Part shown: positions 32,681 to 43,303 of the stretch, in pieces
Layout: the number at the start of each line of letters is the position of its first letter
Numbering within the stretch: the stretch's first letter is position 1
Assembly (NCBI RefSeq): GCF_018636735.1
Contig: NZ_CP045200.1
Location: 1 to 64,000 of the forward strand
Length of the DNA stretch: 64,000 nt
Origin: Erythrobacter sp. 3-20A1M
Lineage (GTDB): Bacteria; Pseudomonadota; Alphaproteobacteria; Sphingomonadales; Sphingomonadaceae
Direction of reading: 5' to 3'
The notes under the pieces: generated by a model
Told to the model about the DNA's origin: nothing
The model's database searches: none
What the model saw: only the letters and a program-made list of their open reading frames with translations
Program-made: the position numbers and the translations under genes

Positions 32681-33696
32681 GTGCGCCACGCGGGCTGGCG
32701 AGGCCGGGTGGCCGGGGCTGCGTCGATCGCGGTGTTGGCCACCCTCCTTACCGGTTGCACATCGTCTTGCTGCCCGACAATGTCGCGAAGTGGGAGCAGA
32801 TCGCAAGCGCCCAAGCGGCGGGGACCGGGGAGGCAGGCGATCCAGTCGCCACCCCGCCACTCGTCCTCGACGCTGCGGGCGGCTATCTGATCGATGCCAC
32901 TATCAACGGGCAGCCCGTCCGCCTGCTGGTATCCCTGCGCGACAGGGGCATCCAGCTGAAGGAGACCGCCGCCGAGCGCCTCGGGATTACCGAAGACAGT
33001 TCGCCGACCTCTATCAGGCTGGGCAAGAAGACGGTTCCAGGCCGCTACGCCACGGCGGAGGTCGCGATCGGACCCGTCCGCTCGTATCCGCGCATCGAGT
33101 GGTACGATGCCGATGTGGGTGCCGGCGCGGATGGCGTCATCAATATCGCCTACCTGCCTTTCCCATCGGTTACACTCAATCTGCGCCCCTCCACCGATGC
33201 CGACCGGTGGTCGACTCTTCCGACCGAGGATCGGGGAGGCTTTGCGGTGGTCTATCGCCATCTTGAAGGCGACCGGCGTATCGATATCCGGCCCGACCTC
33301 GAATCCGCGCAAACCGTGCTCACGACTTCCACCGGGGCCTTTCTCGCCGAACGGTTGGGTGGGACATGGACCGGGCCGGACGCGATGTATCCCATCGTCC
33401 ACGGGATTAACCGACCGGTGCGTCCCATGACATTCGCAACGCCGCTTCGCGTCGGGGATTTCAGGATCGACAATGTCCTGGTGAGGCTGCGCGACTACCA
33501 GGGAGACGATCTGCTTCCCGCTTACGACACGGGTGAGAACGAAGACGAGAACACCATCAGGGTCGTGGGCGAAACGGATCGCACCAGAGCCGCGCATTTC
33601 CTCTACCTCGGTCGAGACGTGCTGGGCCGCTGCGCCAGCATCACCTATGTTCGCGAGACGGGGGACCTGCGGCTCCTTTGCCCGCCGTCTCCCTGA
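32681..33696 (+). pseudogene. Retropepsin-like lipoprotein, apparently frameshifted and catalytically degenerate
   Basis: A GTG directly after the rpoD stop opens a lipoprotein signal (VAGAASIAVLATLLTGC) that runs out of frame about 15 codons later. The body continues in the next frame with no plausible start of its own (first option TTG at 32755). One extra C in the CCC at 32773-32775 would join them as TGCTSSCCPDNVAKWEQIAS. The body resembles clan AA aspartic proteases (GGYLIDATINGQPVRLLVSL, LKETAAERLGI, LRVGDFRIDNVLVRL), but the DTG motif is replaced by SLRDRG. This is a true pseudogene, a sequencing error, or a gene starting at TTG. Confidence 0.5.
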
Positions 33697-33860
33697 GACA
33701 AACTCGCCTGGGCGGGTTCAGCCCCTCTCCGCCATCCCGCACACCCCAACCTCGCCCCCTGCGGCAAGGAGCAAGAGCACCCGCAGGTCTGCGCCGCGCG
33801 GTGGCGGATGAATCGGACTTGCGGGTGGAACATGGCGGCACATGCGCGTATGTGCGCCCC

Positions 33861-34321
33861 ATGCGTATCGCCATCGCCTCCGACCATGCCGCCATCGAGC
33901 TCAAGACCGCCTTGCGCGAATGGTTGATCGAGGAGGGGCACGAGGTCGCCGATCTCGGCCCCGACGGCCCGGAAAGCGTCGATTATCCCGATTACGGCTA
34001 CCGCCTTGCCGAGGTGATTGCGGAAGGAACCGCCGAACGCGGCGTCGCCCTGTGCGGATCGGGCATCGGCATCTCGATGGCCGTCAACCGCAACGCCGCC
34101 GTCCGCTGCGCACTGGTGTCCGAACCGCTTTCCGCCGCCCTCGCGCGCGAACATAACGATGCCAACGTGATCGCCATGGGTGCGCGCCTGATCGGCCGCG
34201 ACATGGCCGTCGCCTGCCTCGAAAGCTTTCTCGCCGGCGATTTCGCCGGTGGCCGCCACCAGCGCCGGGTCGACAAGCTCGGCGCTCCTCCCTTCCTCTC
34301 CGACAGGATCGAACCGCACCA

Positions 34322-34325
<4 letters not shown>
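33861..34325 (+). CDS. rpiB: Ribose-5-phosphate isomerase B
   Basis: RpiB interconverts ribose 5-phosphate and ribulose 5-phosphate. The 154-residue RpiB/LacAB protein has [15 protein letters not shown], the phosphate-binding [11 protein letters not shown], the catalytic Cys in [16 protein letters not shown] and the [16 protein letters not shown] segment. The start matches the family although no Shine-Dalgarno is seen. The stop overlaps glyA as ATGA. rpiB-glyA-nrdR is a common alphaproteobacterial order. Confidence 0.95.
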
Positions 34326-35647
<1,322 letters not shown>

Positions 35648-35658
35648 GGAGGAACATC

Positions 35659-35877
35659 ATGGACGAGCGTGAACCGGAAAAGCGCGACTGGGTCGAGGAT
35701 ACGCGCGAAGAAATCACCGGCATGGCGCGTGGCGGGATGGATCATCCCTCCACCAAACCTGTGCCGACCGGTCTCGCCATCGGCGCGCTGGCTGGTGCAG
35801 TCCTGCCGGGCCTGAGCATTGCCATCGGCGCGATCGCCGGCGGGGGCTTCGCCCTCTACGACCGGATGCGCCGCTGA
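35659..35877 (+). CDS. Small glycine-rich membrane protein
   Basis: A 72-residue protein with a charged N-terminus (MDEREPEKRDWVEDTREEIT), a glycine- and alanine-rich hydrophobic stretch (LAIGALAGAVLPGLSIAIGA) and a short basic end (LYDRMRR). No family is recognised. A strong AAGGAGG precedes the ATG, and the next gene nrdR starts on the base after its stop, so it is clearly translated as part of the glyA operon. Confidence 0.75.
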   Translation: MDEREPEKRDWVEDTREEITGMARGGMDHPSTKPVPTGLAIGALAGAVLPGLSIAIGAIAGGGFALYDRMRR

Positions 35878-36369
35878 ATGCGCTGCCCGTTCTGCGCGCA
35901 TGACGACAGCCAGGTAAAGGACAGCCGACCCGCGGAAGACAATGCGGCGATCCGGCGGCGACGGCAATGCGCCTCTTGCGGCGGCCGCTTCACCACCTTC
36001 GAGCGGGTCCAGCTGCGCGATGTCGTCGTGGTCAAGGCGGGCGGAGACGGGCGCGCGGCGCGGCGCGAGGCGTTCGAACGCTCGAAACTCGAACGATCCG
36101 TCATGCTCGCCTGCCGCAAGCGCAACGTGGCGCAGGAGCGGATCGATCAGCTGGTGTCCGGCATCCAGCGCCAGCTCGAAACCTCGGGCGAGAGCGAGGT
36201 CGCCTCGTCCCATATCGGCCAGCTGGTGATGGACGGTCTGAAGCAGATCGACAGCGTAGCCTATATCCGGTTCGCCAGCGTCTATCGCGATTTCAGCGAG
36301 GCGCGCGATTTCGAGGAATTCGCCAGCACCGTGCAGGACGCGGCGCGCGACGAACGGACCGCGGGCTGA
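35878..36369 (+). CDS. nrdR: Transcriptional repressor NrdR
   Basis: NrdR is the ATP/dATP-sensing repressor of ribonucleotide reductase genes. The 163-residue protein has the N-terminal zinc ribbon ([10 protein letters not shown] and [17 protein letters not shown]) and an ATP-cone ([20 protein letters not shown]...[17 protein letters not shown] type). No NrdR box was looked for outside the window. The start directly abuts the preceding stop. Confidence 0.96.
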   Translation: MRCPFCAHDDSQVKDSRPAEDNAAIRRRRQCASCGGRFTTFERVQLRDVVVVKAGGDGRAARREAFERSKLERSVMLACRKRNVAQERIDQLVSGIQRQLETSGESEVASSHIGQLVMDGLKQIDSVAYIRFASVYRDFSEARDFEEFASTVQDAARDERTAG

Positions 36370-36373
36370 AACG

Positions 36374-37111
36374 ATGTCGGATACGGCAACCAAACCCGCG
36401 ATCGTGCTCGTGCGCCCGCAACTGGGCGAGAATATCGGCAAGGCCGCGCGGGCGATGCGCAATTTCGGGCTCACCGACATGCGGCTGGTCGCGCCCCGCG
36501 ACGGCTGGCCCAACCCCGCGGCCGGCCCCGCAGCGGCGGGAGCGGACGACGTGCTCGGCAATGCGCAAGTGTTCGACAGCGTGGCGGACGCGGTGGCCGA
36601 TTGCGCGCATGTCTATGCCACCACGGTGCGCAAGCGCGGCGTGACCAAGCCGGTCCACACGCCGGAAGAGGCCGCGCGCGAGATCAACGCGGCGACCGGG
36701 CGCTCGGCGTTCCTGTTCGGGCCAGAGCGATCGGGGCTGGAGACCGAGGACGTCGCCCTCGCCCGCGCGATCGTGACGGTGCCGATCGATCCCGGCTTCG
36801 GTTCGCTCAACCTCGCCCAAGCGGTCATCCTGTGCGCGTATGAATGGTCGAAAGGTCAGGGCCAGGCCCTGGTGCAGCCGACACAGGAGGATACCCTCCC
36901 CCCTGCGCCTCAGTCCGAGCTGGAAGGACTGATCGCCCATCTCGAGACCATGCTGGAGCCCAAGGGCTACTTCCTCCCGGCATCGCGCGCCGAGGCCACC
37001 CGCCGCACCCTGCGCACGATCCTGACCCGCCCCGGCTGGAACCATCTGGAGGTCCGCACCCTGCGCGGCGTGCTCAGCTCGCTGGGCCGCGGAGACCGCC
37101 TGGAAGACTGA
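36374..37111 (+). CDS. trmJ: TrmJ-type tRNA/rRNA 2'-O-methyltransferase (SPOUT)
   Basis: A 245-residue SPOUT methyltransferase that probably methylates the ribose at position 32 of tRNAs. The knotted fold motifs are PQLGENIGKAARAMRNFGLTDMRLV (start of motif 1), FLFGPERSGLETEDVALA (motif 2) and IPIDPGFGSLNLAQAV-like VPIDPGFGSLNLAQAVILCA (motif 3). The C-terminal extension ending LEVRTLRGVLSSLGRGD is as in TrmJ. It follows nrdR by four bases. Confidence 0.88.
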   Translation: MSDTATKPAIVLVRPQLGENIGKAARAMRNFGLTDMRLVAPRDGWPNPAAGPAAAGADDVLGNAQVFDSVADAVADCAHVYATTVRKRGVTKPVHTPEEAAREINAATGRSAFLFGPERSGLETEDVALARAIVTVPIDPGFGSLNLAQAVILCAYEWSKGQGQALVQPTQEDTLPPAPQSELEGLIAHLETMLEPKGYFLPASRAEATRRTLRTILTRPGWNHLEVRTLRGVLSSLGRGDRLED

Positions 37112-37115
37112 GCTA

Positions 37116-37427
37116 TCAGGCGCGCTGGCGATCCCACTCGGCGAGCTCGTAGGCGATCGAGCCCTCTACCAGGCGGTCCCAGATTTCCGCGATCACATCG
37201 CCCGGCAGGCCGCGCTCGATCGCGTCGGCCATCGCCGCTTCTATGACCGCCCGCTTGCGCGCCTCGTCGCGCACGCTGTCGCGATCCTGCTTGATCCGCG
37301 CGGCGGCGCGCATGTAGCCGAAGCGCTGTTCGAGCAGCGTCATCAGCGCGCGATCGGTGGCGTCGACGCCCGTGCGCACTTCGGGCATGGTCTGGCATTT
37401 CTCGGGTGATTTGATCGCATTGGTCAT
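37116..37427 (-). CDS. Chorismate mutase (AroQ type)
   Basis: A 103-residue all-helical AroQ domain that rearranges chorismate to prephenate for Phe/Tyr synthesis. Typical points are GVDATDRALMTLLEQRFGYM, IKQDRDSVRDEARKRAVIE with the active-site Lys and Arg, and a C-terminal helix VIAEIWDRLVEGSIAYE. The ATG at 37427 is chosen; the frame is open upstream but without family-like sequence. It is convergent with trmJ with only four bases between. Confidence 0.85.
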   Translation of the reverse strand: MTNAIKSPEKCQTMPEVRTGVDATDRALMTLLEQRFGYMRAAARIKQDRDSVRDEARKRAVIEAAMADAIERGLPGDVIAEIWDRLVEGSIAYELAEWDRQRA

Positions 37428-37486
37428 GCGCGGTGCAGTGGCGGCAACGCGGCGGTTTGTCGAGGGATCACGATGGCCCACGACGC

Positions 37487-37514
37487 TTGACTTCGCACCT
37501 GCACCCGCTATTGC
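37487..37514 (+). promoter_or_regulatory. Candidate rpsD promoter
   Basis: TTGACT at 37487-37492 and TATTGC at 37509-37514 are 16 bases apart, giving a leader of about 150 bases before rpsD. It lies in the 244-base region between chorismate mutase and rpsD. S4 autoregulates its own translation in other bacteria, so a structured leader is possible, but none was established. Confidence 0.35.
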
Positions 37515-37671
37515 GCGCGCTTCACTTCGGCACCGCGAGACACGTCTTGCGCCCGATTGGCCCCGCATCCCGGTGAAGCGGCGGCCGCATCACGGATGAT
37601 TGCCGTGATGGTGCGGACCGGGTTCAACGGGGCGGCGCTGGGCCGCCCCATGCAAATTGGAAGGAAATACC

Positions 37672-38286
37672 ATGTCGAAGCGCACCCGCGCCAAGCACAA
37701 GCTCGATCGCCGTATGGGCGAGAACATCTGGGGCCGCCCGAACTCCCCGGTGAACAAGCGTTCCTACGGCCCCGGCCAGCACGGCCAGCGCCGCAAGGGC
37801 AAGACGTCCGACTTCGGCCTGCAGCTGCGCGCCAAGCAGAAGCTGAAGGGCTATTACGGCGACGTGACCGAGAAGCAGTTCAAGGGCACGTACCAGCAGG
37901 CCTCGCGGATGAAGGGCGACACCGGCCAGAACCTGATCGGCCTGCTCGAACGCCGGCTGGACATGGTGGTCTATCGCGCCAAGTTCGCGCCGACCATCTT
38001 CGCCGCGCGCCAGATCGTGAACCACGGCCACATCCGCGTGAACGGTGTGAAGTGCAACATCGCCAGCCGCCGGGTCGATGTCGGCGACGTCATCAGCCTG
38101 GGCGACAAGGCCAAGGACATGGCGCTGGTGATCGAGGCGCAGAGCCTGCCCGAGCGCGATATTCCCGATTACGTCGCGCCCGACGGCAACGACAAGGTGA
38201 GCTTCACCCGCGTGCCGCAGCTGGACGAGGTGCCCTACCCCGTCACCATGGAACCGAACCTGGTGGTCGAGTTCTACTCGCGCTGA
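37672..38286 (+). CDS. rpsD: 30S ribosomal protein S4
   Basis: S4 is a primary 16S rRNA-binding protein that nucleates 30S assembly. The 204 residues begin [20 protein letters not shown], then have [20 protein letters not shown] and the S4 RNA-binding domain [26 protein letters not shown] precedes the ATG; an in-frame start 15 bases earlier is less likely. It is a stand-alone gene with its own terminator. Confidence 0.98.
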   Translation: MSKRTRAKHKLDRRMGENIWGRPNSPVNKRSYGPGQHGQRRKGKTSDFGLQLRAKQKLKGYYGDVTEKQFKGTYQQASRMKGDTGQNLIGLLERRLDMVVYRAKFAPTIFAARQIVNHGHIRVNGVKCNIASRRVDVGDVISLGDKAKDMALVIEAQSLPERDIPDYVAPDGNDKVSFTRVPQLDEVPYPVTMEPNLVVEFYSR

Positions 38287-38310
38287 TCGCCGGTCACATA
38301 CCGAACACGA

Positions 38311-38344
38311 AAAGGGCGGCCCGCGGGTCGCCCTTTTTCTTTTC
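38311..38344 (+). terminator. Rho-independent terminator after rpsD
   Basis: AAAGGGCG (38311-38318) pairs with CGCCCTTT (38329-38336), with further pairs inside, followed by a T-rich run to 38344. Confidence 0.93.
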
Positions 38345-38406
38345 TATCAAAGGTTTATTTGGTTTCCGCTGGAACCGGATTCGTTGTGAAGCGCTTATTC
38401 GGCGTC

Positions 38407-38562
38407 ATGCCGCACTATCGCTACATCACGCCGCGCAGACGCGGTAAATGGTACGCCAACCTGATCGATGCACAGCGCCAGGCGAGTGCGATCGGCGCGG
38501 GATTTCTCGACGGATCGGGCAGCTTCGTCCCCTATCGCGGGACGATCCTCGAACTGCGCTAG
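38407..38562 (+). CDS. Small basic hypothetical protein
   Basis: A 51-residue protein, [20 protein letters not shown] onward, ending [14 protein letters not shown]. It is basic and aromatic without membrane segments. A GTG at 38389 or TTG at 38359 could extend it. It has no strong ribosome-binding site, but its TAG shares CTAG with the tgt stop, as other real gene pairs here do. Family and function unknown. Confidence 0.5.
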   Translation: MPHYRYITPRRRGKWYANLIDAQRQASAIGAGFLDGSGSFVPYRGTILELR

Positions 38563-39698
38563 GAAGCGTGCGACCGCCCAAGGTAATCGGCGCGGAATTG
38601 CGCAGCGAAGCCTGCGAACCGCCCCGCCGCGATCGCATCGCGCATCGCCTGCATCAGGCGCTGGTAGAAGGTGAGGTTGTGTTCCGTCACCAGCATCGCG
38701 CCCAAGATCTCGCCCGCCTTGTTGAGGTGATGGAGATAGGCGCGGGAGAAGCGGGTGCAGGCGTCGCACGGACACCCTTCCTCCAGCGGCTCAGGATCTT
38801 CCGCGAAACGGGCATTGCGCAGGTTCAGCGGGCCGTTCCAGGTGAACGCCTGACCGTTACGCCCCGATCGGGTGGGCAGCACGCAATCGAACATGTCGAC
38901 GCCGCGCTCCACCGCGCCGACCAGATCATCCGGCTTGCCGACGCCCATCAGGTAACGCGGCGCATCCTCGGGTAGCTGGGCGGGCGCGAAATCGAGCGTG
39001 GCGAACATCGCCTCCTGCCCCTCCCCTACGGCGAGGCCGCCGATCGCGTAGCCGTCGAAACCGATCGCGCGCAGGGCCTCTGCCGAGCGGGCCCGCAAGC
39101 CTTCGTCGAGCGCCCCCTGCTGGATGCCGAACAGCGCCGCCCCTTCCGCATGGGCGCCGCCCGCATCGAAGGCGTCGCGGCTGCGCTGCGCCCATCGCAT
39201 GGACAATTCCATCGACGCCTCGATCTCCGCCAGCGGCCGGTCGGCGCGCGGGCATTCGTCGAACGCCATGACGATGTCGGAGCCGAGCAAGCGCTGAATT
39301 TCCATCGAGCGCTCCGGGCTCAGCATATGCTTCGACCCGTCGATATGGCTGCGGAACTCGACGCCTTCCTCGGTCAGCTTGCGCAGGTCCGACAGGCTCA
39401 TCACCTGATAACCGCCGCTATCGGTCAGGATCGGGCGGTCCCAGTTCATGAAGCGGTGGAGGCCGCCCAGGCGCGCGACGCGGTCGGCCCCCGGGCGCAG
39501 CATCAGATGGTAGGTATTGCCCAGCAGGATGTCGGCGCCGGTTGCGCGCACGGTCTGCGGCTTCATCGCCTTCACCGTTGCCGCCGTGCCCACCGGCATG
39601 AAGGCGGGCGTGCGAATCTCGCCGCGTCGCATCGCGATCGTGCCGGTGCGCGCCGCGCCGTCCGTCGCGGCGACGGTGAAGCTGAAACGGGCGGACAT
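38559..39698 (-). CDS. tgt: Queuine tRNA-ribosyltransferase
   Basis: Tgt exchanges guanine 34 for preQ1 in GUN-anticodon tRNAs, the first tRNA-level step of queuosine synthesis. The 379-residue TIM barrel shows [13 protein letters not shown] with the general acid Asp, the nucleophile region [17 protein letters not shown], and the zinc site [17 protein letters not shown]. queA, which acts next on the same base, is about 4.7 kb away on the same strand. The DUF481 gene stop is four bases upstream. Confidence 0.97.
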   Translation of the reverse strand: MSARFSFTVAATDGAARTGTIAMRRGEIRTPAFMPVGTAATVKAMKPQTVRATGADILLGNTYHLMLRPGADRVARLGGLHRFMNWDRPILTDSGGYQVMSLSDLRKLTEEGVEFRSHIDGSKHMLSPERSMEIQRLLGSDIVMAFDECPRADRPLAEIEASMELSMRWAQRSRDAFDAGGAHAEGAALFGIQQGALDEGLRARSAEALRAIGFDGYAIGGLAVGEGQEAMFATLDFAPAQLPEDAPRYLMGVGKPDDLVGAVERGVDMFDCVLPTRSGRNGQAFTWNGPLNLRNARFAEDPEPLEEGCPCDACTRFSRAYLHHLNKAGEILGAMLVTEHNLTFYQRLMQAMRDAIAAGRFAGFAAQFRADYLGRSHAS

Positions 39699-39702
39699 CC
39701 GG

Positions 39703-40695
39703 CTAGAAGCCGTAGACGAGCGTGAAGCGCGACAGCGTATCGGTCGTCACCGCCCCCGGCGCAGGGTTGCTGTCATATTGCAGCTGGTAGGTGAACTGCG
39801 TGCTGACCCGGTTGCTCACCTTCGCCTTCAGGCCCGATACCAGATTCAGCGTCGTGTTTGAGGAATCGAAGAAGACGGTGGCGTTGCTGCCCGTCTCGGC
39901 CACCGCATTGCTCGACTGGGTGAAGGTCAGCCAATCGCTGATCCGCCAGTTGGCATCCGCTCCGATCAAGCCCGCAAGCCGGTCGTCCGCCGTTCCGTCA
40001 CGCAACTCCGTCCGGCGATAGGCCGGACCGGCCTTCACGGAAATCTTCAGCCCGTCGCGATTGACGAGATCGTATCCCGCCCCCGCCGACAACGCATAGC
40101 GACCGTTGAAGCCCTGGAACCGGTCGCGTTCGTATTGCGCCAGACCATAGACGAAGAACCCGTCCTGCACGTCGTAGCGCGGCTCGTAGGCGGCGAAATA
40201 CTTCTCGCGCGTGGTGGTGCCGTTGGACCGCTGGTAATCGAAGGTTCCACGCAGCTGGTGCGTCCAGTCGAGCCCTTCTCGCGTCAGCTTCAGTCCGGCG
40301 CTCACCCCCACATTGTCGCTGTTGCCCGAAGACTGGAACGCGCCGATCTGCCCTTCGCCCGTCCAGCGTTCGAACACCCCGGCGGTGCGGATGGCTTCTT
40401 CCTGCTGCTCCTTGGCCAGGCGCTTCTCTTCCGCCTTACGATCGCGGAATTGCTTATGGATCGCCGCGAGCTCTTCGGCATTGTCGGGATTGGTCTGCTT
40501 GGCGAGCTCGACCACCGTCTTGACCTTCGCCTCGTCGCCGGTCGCGATCGCCGCATCGATCATTGCGCGCACGGGATCGGGCAGCGACGCTGCAGGGGCC
40601 GCCGGTGCCGCCTCGTCTTCAGTCGGCTCGGCATGGGCCGGGGCGGAGGGGAACGCGACCAGCGCGGCGGCAACGGGCAGGACGAAACCTTTCAT
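39703..40695 (-). CDS. DUF481 outer-membrane-type protein
   Basis: A 330-residue exported protein (signal peptide [21 protein letters not shown]). Residues about 35-110 are helical and charged ([38 protein letters not shown]). From about 110 on there is an alternating aromatic pattern of a beta barrel ending in the C-terminal Phe typical of outer-membrane proteins ([12 protein letters not shown]). DUF481/YdiY proteins are barrels of unknown function, sometimes salt-induced. It is four bases upstream of tgt and likely cotranscribed. Confidence 0.85.
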   Translation of the reverse strand: MKGFVLPVAAALVAFPSAPAHAEPTEDEAAPAAPAASLPDPVRAMIDAAIATGDEAKVKTVVELAKQTNPDNAEELAAIHKQFRDRKAEEKRLAKEQQEEAIRTAGVFERWTGEGQIGAFQSSGNSDNVGVSAGLKLTREGLDWTHQLRGTFDYQRSNGTTTREKYFAAYEPRYDVQDGFFVYGLAQYERDRFQGFNGRYALSAGAGYDLVNRDGLKISVKAGPAYRRTELRDGTADDRLAGLIGADANWRISDWLTFTQSSNAVAETGSNATVFFDSSNTTLNLVSGLKAKVSNRVSTQFTYQLQYDSNPAPGAVTTDTLSRFTLVYGF

Positions 40696-40815
40696 CGAAG
40701 ACCGGTTAGCGGGCTTCGCGCGCGTGATAAAGAGGGTGTGAGGGCAGGAAACGACCAGCGGTTATAGGGCCGCGACCTTGCGAATGGCCGCGATTGTCCG
40801 CATGGCACCGCGACC

Positions 40816-41589
40816 ATGCTGCTGCTTGCCTTCCAACCCGAACCCTGGCTGATCGCACTGATGACCGGCGTCGCCGTGCTGACCGGTTTCGTGGACGCGA
40901 TCGCCGGCGGCGGCGGGCTGATCATGATGCCCGCGCTGTTCGCCGCCGGATTGCCGCCGCACCTGGCGCTGGGCACGAACAAGATCCAGTCCGTCTTCGG
41001 CACCACCACCGCCTGCGTCAATTACGCGCGCGGCGGACTGGTCGAATGGCGCAGCTACGCGCCGCTGGTCGTGGTGGTGTTCGTCGCCTCGATCGCCGGG
41101 GCGTCACTGATCCAGACCATTTCCTCCGAAACGCTGGCCTATATCGTCCCGGTCTTCCTGCTGTTGATGGCGGGCTATGTCATCTTCAGCCCCCGCATGA
41201 CGGACGAGGACGCGCATGTCCGCCTGTCGCGTCGCGGCTATACCCCGGTGGCGGGCGCGATCGGCTTCTACGACGGGTTCTTCGGCCCCGGCACCGGGCA
41301 GTTCTTCACCACCAGTCTGGTCGCGCTGCGCGGCAAGGGGCTGACCCGCGCGGCCGCCAATGCGAAGCTGTTCAATGCCGCGACCAACTGGGCTGCGGTG
41401 CTCGCCTTTGCGCTGGGCGGAAAGATCTTGTGGGTGATGGGCCTGACCATGGCGGCGGGCGCGATGCTGGGTGGAACGCTGGGCAGTCGCTTCGCCATGC
41501 GCCACGGCGCGCGGATCATCCGCCCGCTGATGATCGTCGCCTCGCTCGGCCTGACGGCCAAGCTAATCTGGGACGCGGTTACGACCTGA
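40816..41589 (+). CDS. TSUP family membrane permease (TauE/SafE)
   Basis: A 257-residue transporter with two repeated halves of about four helices. The halves carry GFVDAIAGGGGLIMMPAL near residues 25-42 and GAIGFYDGFFGPGTGQFF in the middle, which are the TauE/SafE signatures. The family moves sulfite, sulfonates or other small organic anions; the substrate here is unknown. It overlaps the convergent ABC permease gene by 11 bases. Confidence 0.9.
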   Translation: MLLLAFQPEPWLIALMTGVAVLTGFVDAIAGGGGLIMMPALFAAGLPPHLALGTNKIQSVFGTTTACVNYARGGLVEWRSYAPLVVVVFVASIAGASLIQTISSETLAYIVPVFLLLMAGYVIFSPRMTDEDAHVRLSRRGYTPVAGAIGFYDGFFGPGTGQFFTTSLVALRGKGLTRAAANAKLFNAATNWAAVLAFALGGKILWVMGLTMAAGAMLGGTLGSRFAMRHGARIIRPLMIVASLGLTAKLIWDAVTT

Positions 41590-42343
41590 GCCGCCATCCG
41601 GTGCGGAAGATGACGGCGATGATCGCGATGAACACCGCCAGCACCGCCACGGTAAGCCCGGCGGCGATCCAGATGTTCACGTCCGCCTGGCCGTAGAAAG
41701 TCCAGCGCAGGCCGCTGACAAGATAGACGATCGGGTTGAAATAGGCGACCGTCCGCCACGGCTCGGCCAGCATGTCGATCGAATAGAACGTACCGCCCAA
41801 GAAGGTCAGCGGGGTCAGGATCAGCAGGGGCACCATCTGCAGCTTCTCGAACCCCTCGGCCCACAGGCCCAGGATGAAGCCCAGCAGAGAGAACGCCGCC
41901 GCGACCAGCATGATGTAGAACACCGCCAGGATCGGGTGCGCGATGGTGTAATCGACGAACAGGGTCGCGGTGACGAGGATGATCGCGGCCAGGATCATGC
42001 TCTTGGTGATGGCCGCGCCGACGAAGCCCAGCAGCGTTTCGACCACGCCCACCGGTGCGGACAGCAGCTCGTAGATCGCGCCGGTGAACTTGGGCATGTA
42101 GATCCCGAAGCTCGCATTGCTGGTGCTTTCGGACAGCAGTGTCAGCATCAGCAGGCCGGGCACGATGAAGGCGCCGTAATTCACGCCGTTCACCGCCTGC
42201 ATCCGGCCGCCGATCGCCGCACCGAAGACGATGAAATAGAGCGAGGTGGTCAGCACCGGGCCGATGATGGAGCCGAAGGTCGTGCGGCGGAACCGCGACA
42301 GCTCGTTGCGGTAGATGGCATAGGCCGAGCGCCAGGCGATCAT
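41579..42343 (-). CDS. ABC-2 type transporter permease
   Basis: A 254-residue membrane subunit with six helices. ABC-2 marks include FGSIIGPVLTTSLYFIVFGA, ISAPVG-like YELLSAPVGVVETLLGF, and TFLGGTFYSIDMLAEPWRTV before the last helices. It pairs with the ATPase whose stop overlaps its ATG (ATGA). Such two-gene exporters handle drugs, lipids or polysaccharides; the substrate is unknown. Confidence 0.92.
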   Translation of the reverse strand: MIAWRSAYAIYRNELSRFRRTTFGSIIGPVLTTSLYFIVFGAAIGGRMQAVNGVNYGAFIVPGLLMLTLLSESTSNASFGIYMPKFTGAIYELLSAPVGVVETLLGFVGAAITKSMILAAIILVTATLFVDYTIAHPILAVFYIMLVAAAFSLLGFILGLWAEGFEKLQMVPLLILTPLTFLGGTFYSIDMLAEPWRTVAYFNPIVYLVSGLRWTFYGQADVNIWIAAGLTVAVLAVFIAIIAVIFRTGWRLRS

Positions 42344-43296
42344 GCGGCGTGCTCCGTTGCGTGATGGTCGCGCTCGACCAGATCGACGAAGATGTCCTCC
42401 AGGCTCGATTCCTTCTGGTCGAGCGCGGCATAGGCGATGCCACGCCGGGCTAGCTCCTGCGCCAGTTCGGCAACCTCCGCCTTGCCCTTCCCCGTCCCGT
42501 CGCCGCCGCGATAGGCCAGCGTATGGCCGTCGTCCTGCAAGGTCACCGCCTCCGCATCGACCCACTCTGGCAGCTCGGTCATCGGCTGGACCAGCGTGAA
42601 ATGCGCCTCGGTCCGGCCGAGCCGCTTCATCATCGCGTCCTTGTCGTCCACCAGCAGGATGCGCCCCTTGTCGATCACGCCGACCCGGTCGGCCATCTCT
42701 TCGGCTTCCTCGATGTAATGGGTGGTGAGGATGATGGTGACGCCCTGCGCGCGCAGACCGTCGATCTGCCGCCACATGTCGCGGCGTAGCTCAACGTCGA
42801 CGCCGGCCGTCGGCTCGTCCAGGAACAGGATGTCGGGATCGTGCGCCAGCGCCTTCGCGATCAGCACGCGGCGCTTCATCCCGCCCGAAAGCTTGCGCAC
42901 CTGCTCTTTCTTCTTGTCGCCCAGGCTCAGCGAGCGCAGCACCTCGTCCACCCGCGCATCGTCCGGCCCGCGCCCGAACATGCCGCGCGAATACTTCACT
43001 TGCCGCTCGACCGTGTCGAACATGTCGACGCCGATTTCCTGCGGTACCAGGCCGATACGGCGACGCGCGTCGCGCCAGTTGTGCTGAAGATCCTCCCCGA
43101 AGGCGCGGATGGTGCCGGACGTGACCCTGACCAGCCCGCACACGGCCCCGATCAGCGTCGTCTTCCCCGCGCCGTTCGGCCCGAGCAGGGCGAAGATTTC
43201 GCCCTTGCGAATGGAAAGGTCCACATTGTCGAGCGCTTTCAGCCCGCTCGGATAGACCTTGGTCAGGCTCTCAAGTTCGAGGATCGGCTCGCTCAT
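42340..43296 (-). CDS. ABC transporter ATP-binding protein (exporter)
   Basis: A 318-residue ATPase with Walker A LLGPNGAGKTTLIGAV, Q-loop LVPQEIGVD, signature KLSGGMKRRVLIAKAL, Walker B ILFLDEPTAGVD and H-loop LTTHYIEEAEEMADR. The C-terminal part (residues about 225-318) is an accessory domain typical of ABC-2 drug or lipid exporters. The ATG at 43296 gives the usual MSEPILELESLTKVYPSG start. queA ends seven bases upstream, so the genes may be cotranscribed. Confidence 0.93.
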   Translation of the reverse strand: MSEPILELESLTKVYPSGLKALDNVDLSIRKGEIFALLGPNGAGKTTLIGAVCGLVRVTSGTIRAFGEDLQHNWRDARRRIGLVPQEIGVDMFDTVERQVKYSRGMFGRGPDDARVDEVLRSLSLGDKKKEQVRKLSGGMKRRVLIAKALAHDPDILFLDEPTAGVDVELRRDMWRQIDGLRAQGVTIILTTHYIEEAEEMADRVGVIDKGRILLVDDKDAMMKRLGRTEAHFTLVQPMTELPEWVDAEAVTLQDDGHTLAYRGGDGTGKGKAEVAELAQELARRGIAYAALDQKESSLEDIFVDLVERDHHATEHAA

Positions 43297-43303
43297 GCGC
43301 GCT

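Noticed and set aside
33697-33860. Upstream extension of rpiB
   Set aside because: The frame is open but the sequence is Pro/Arg-rich and unlike any RpiB. The family start is at 33861.
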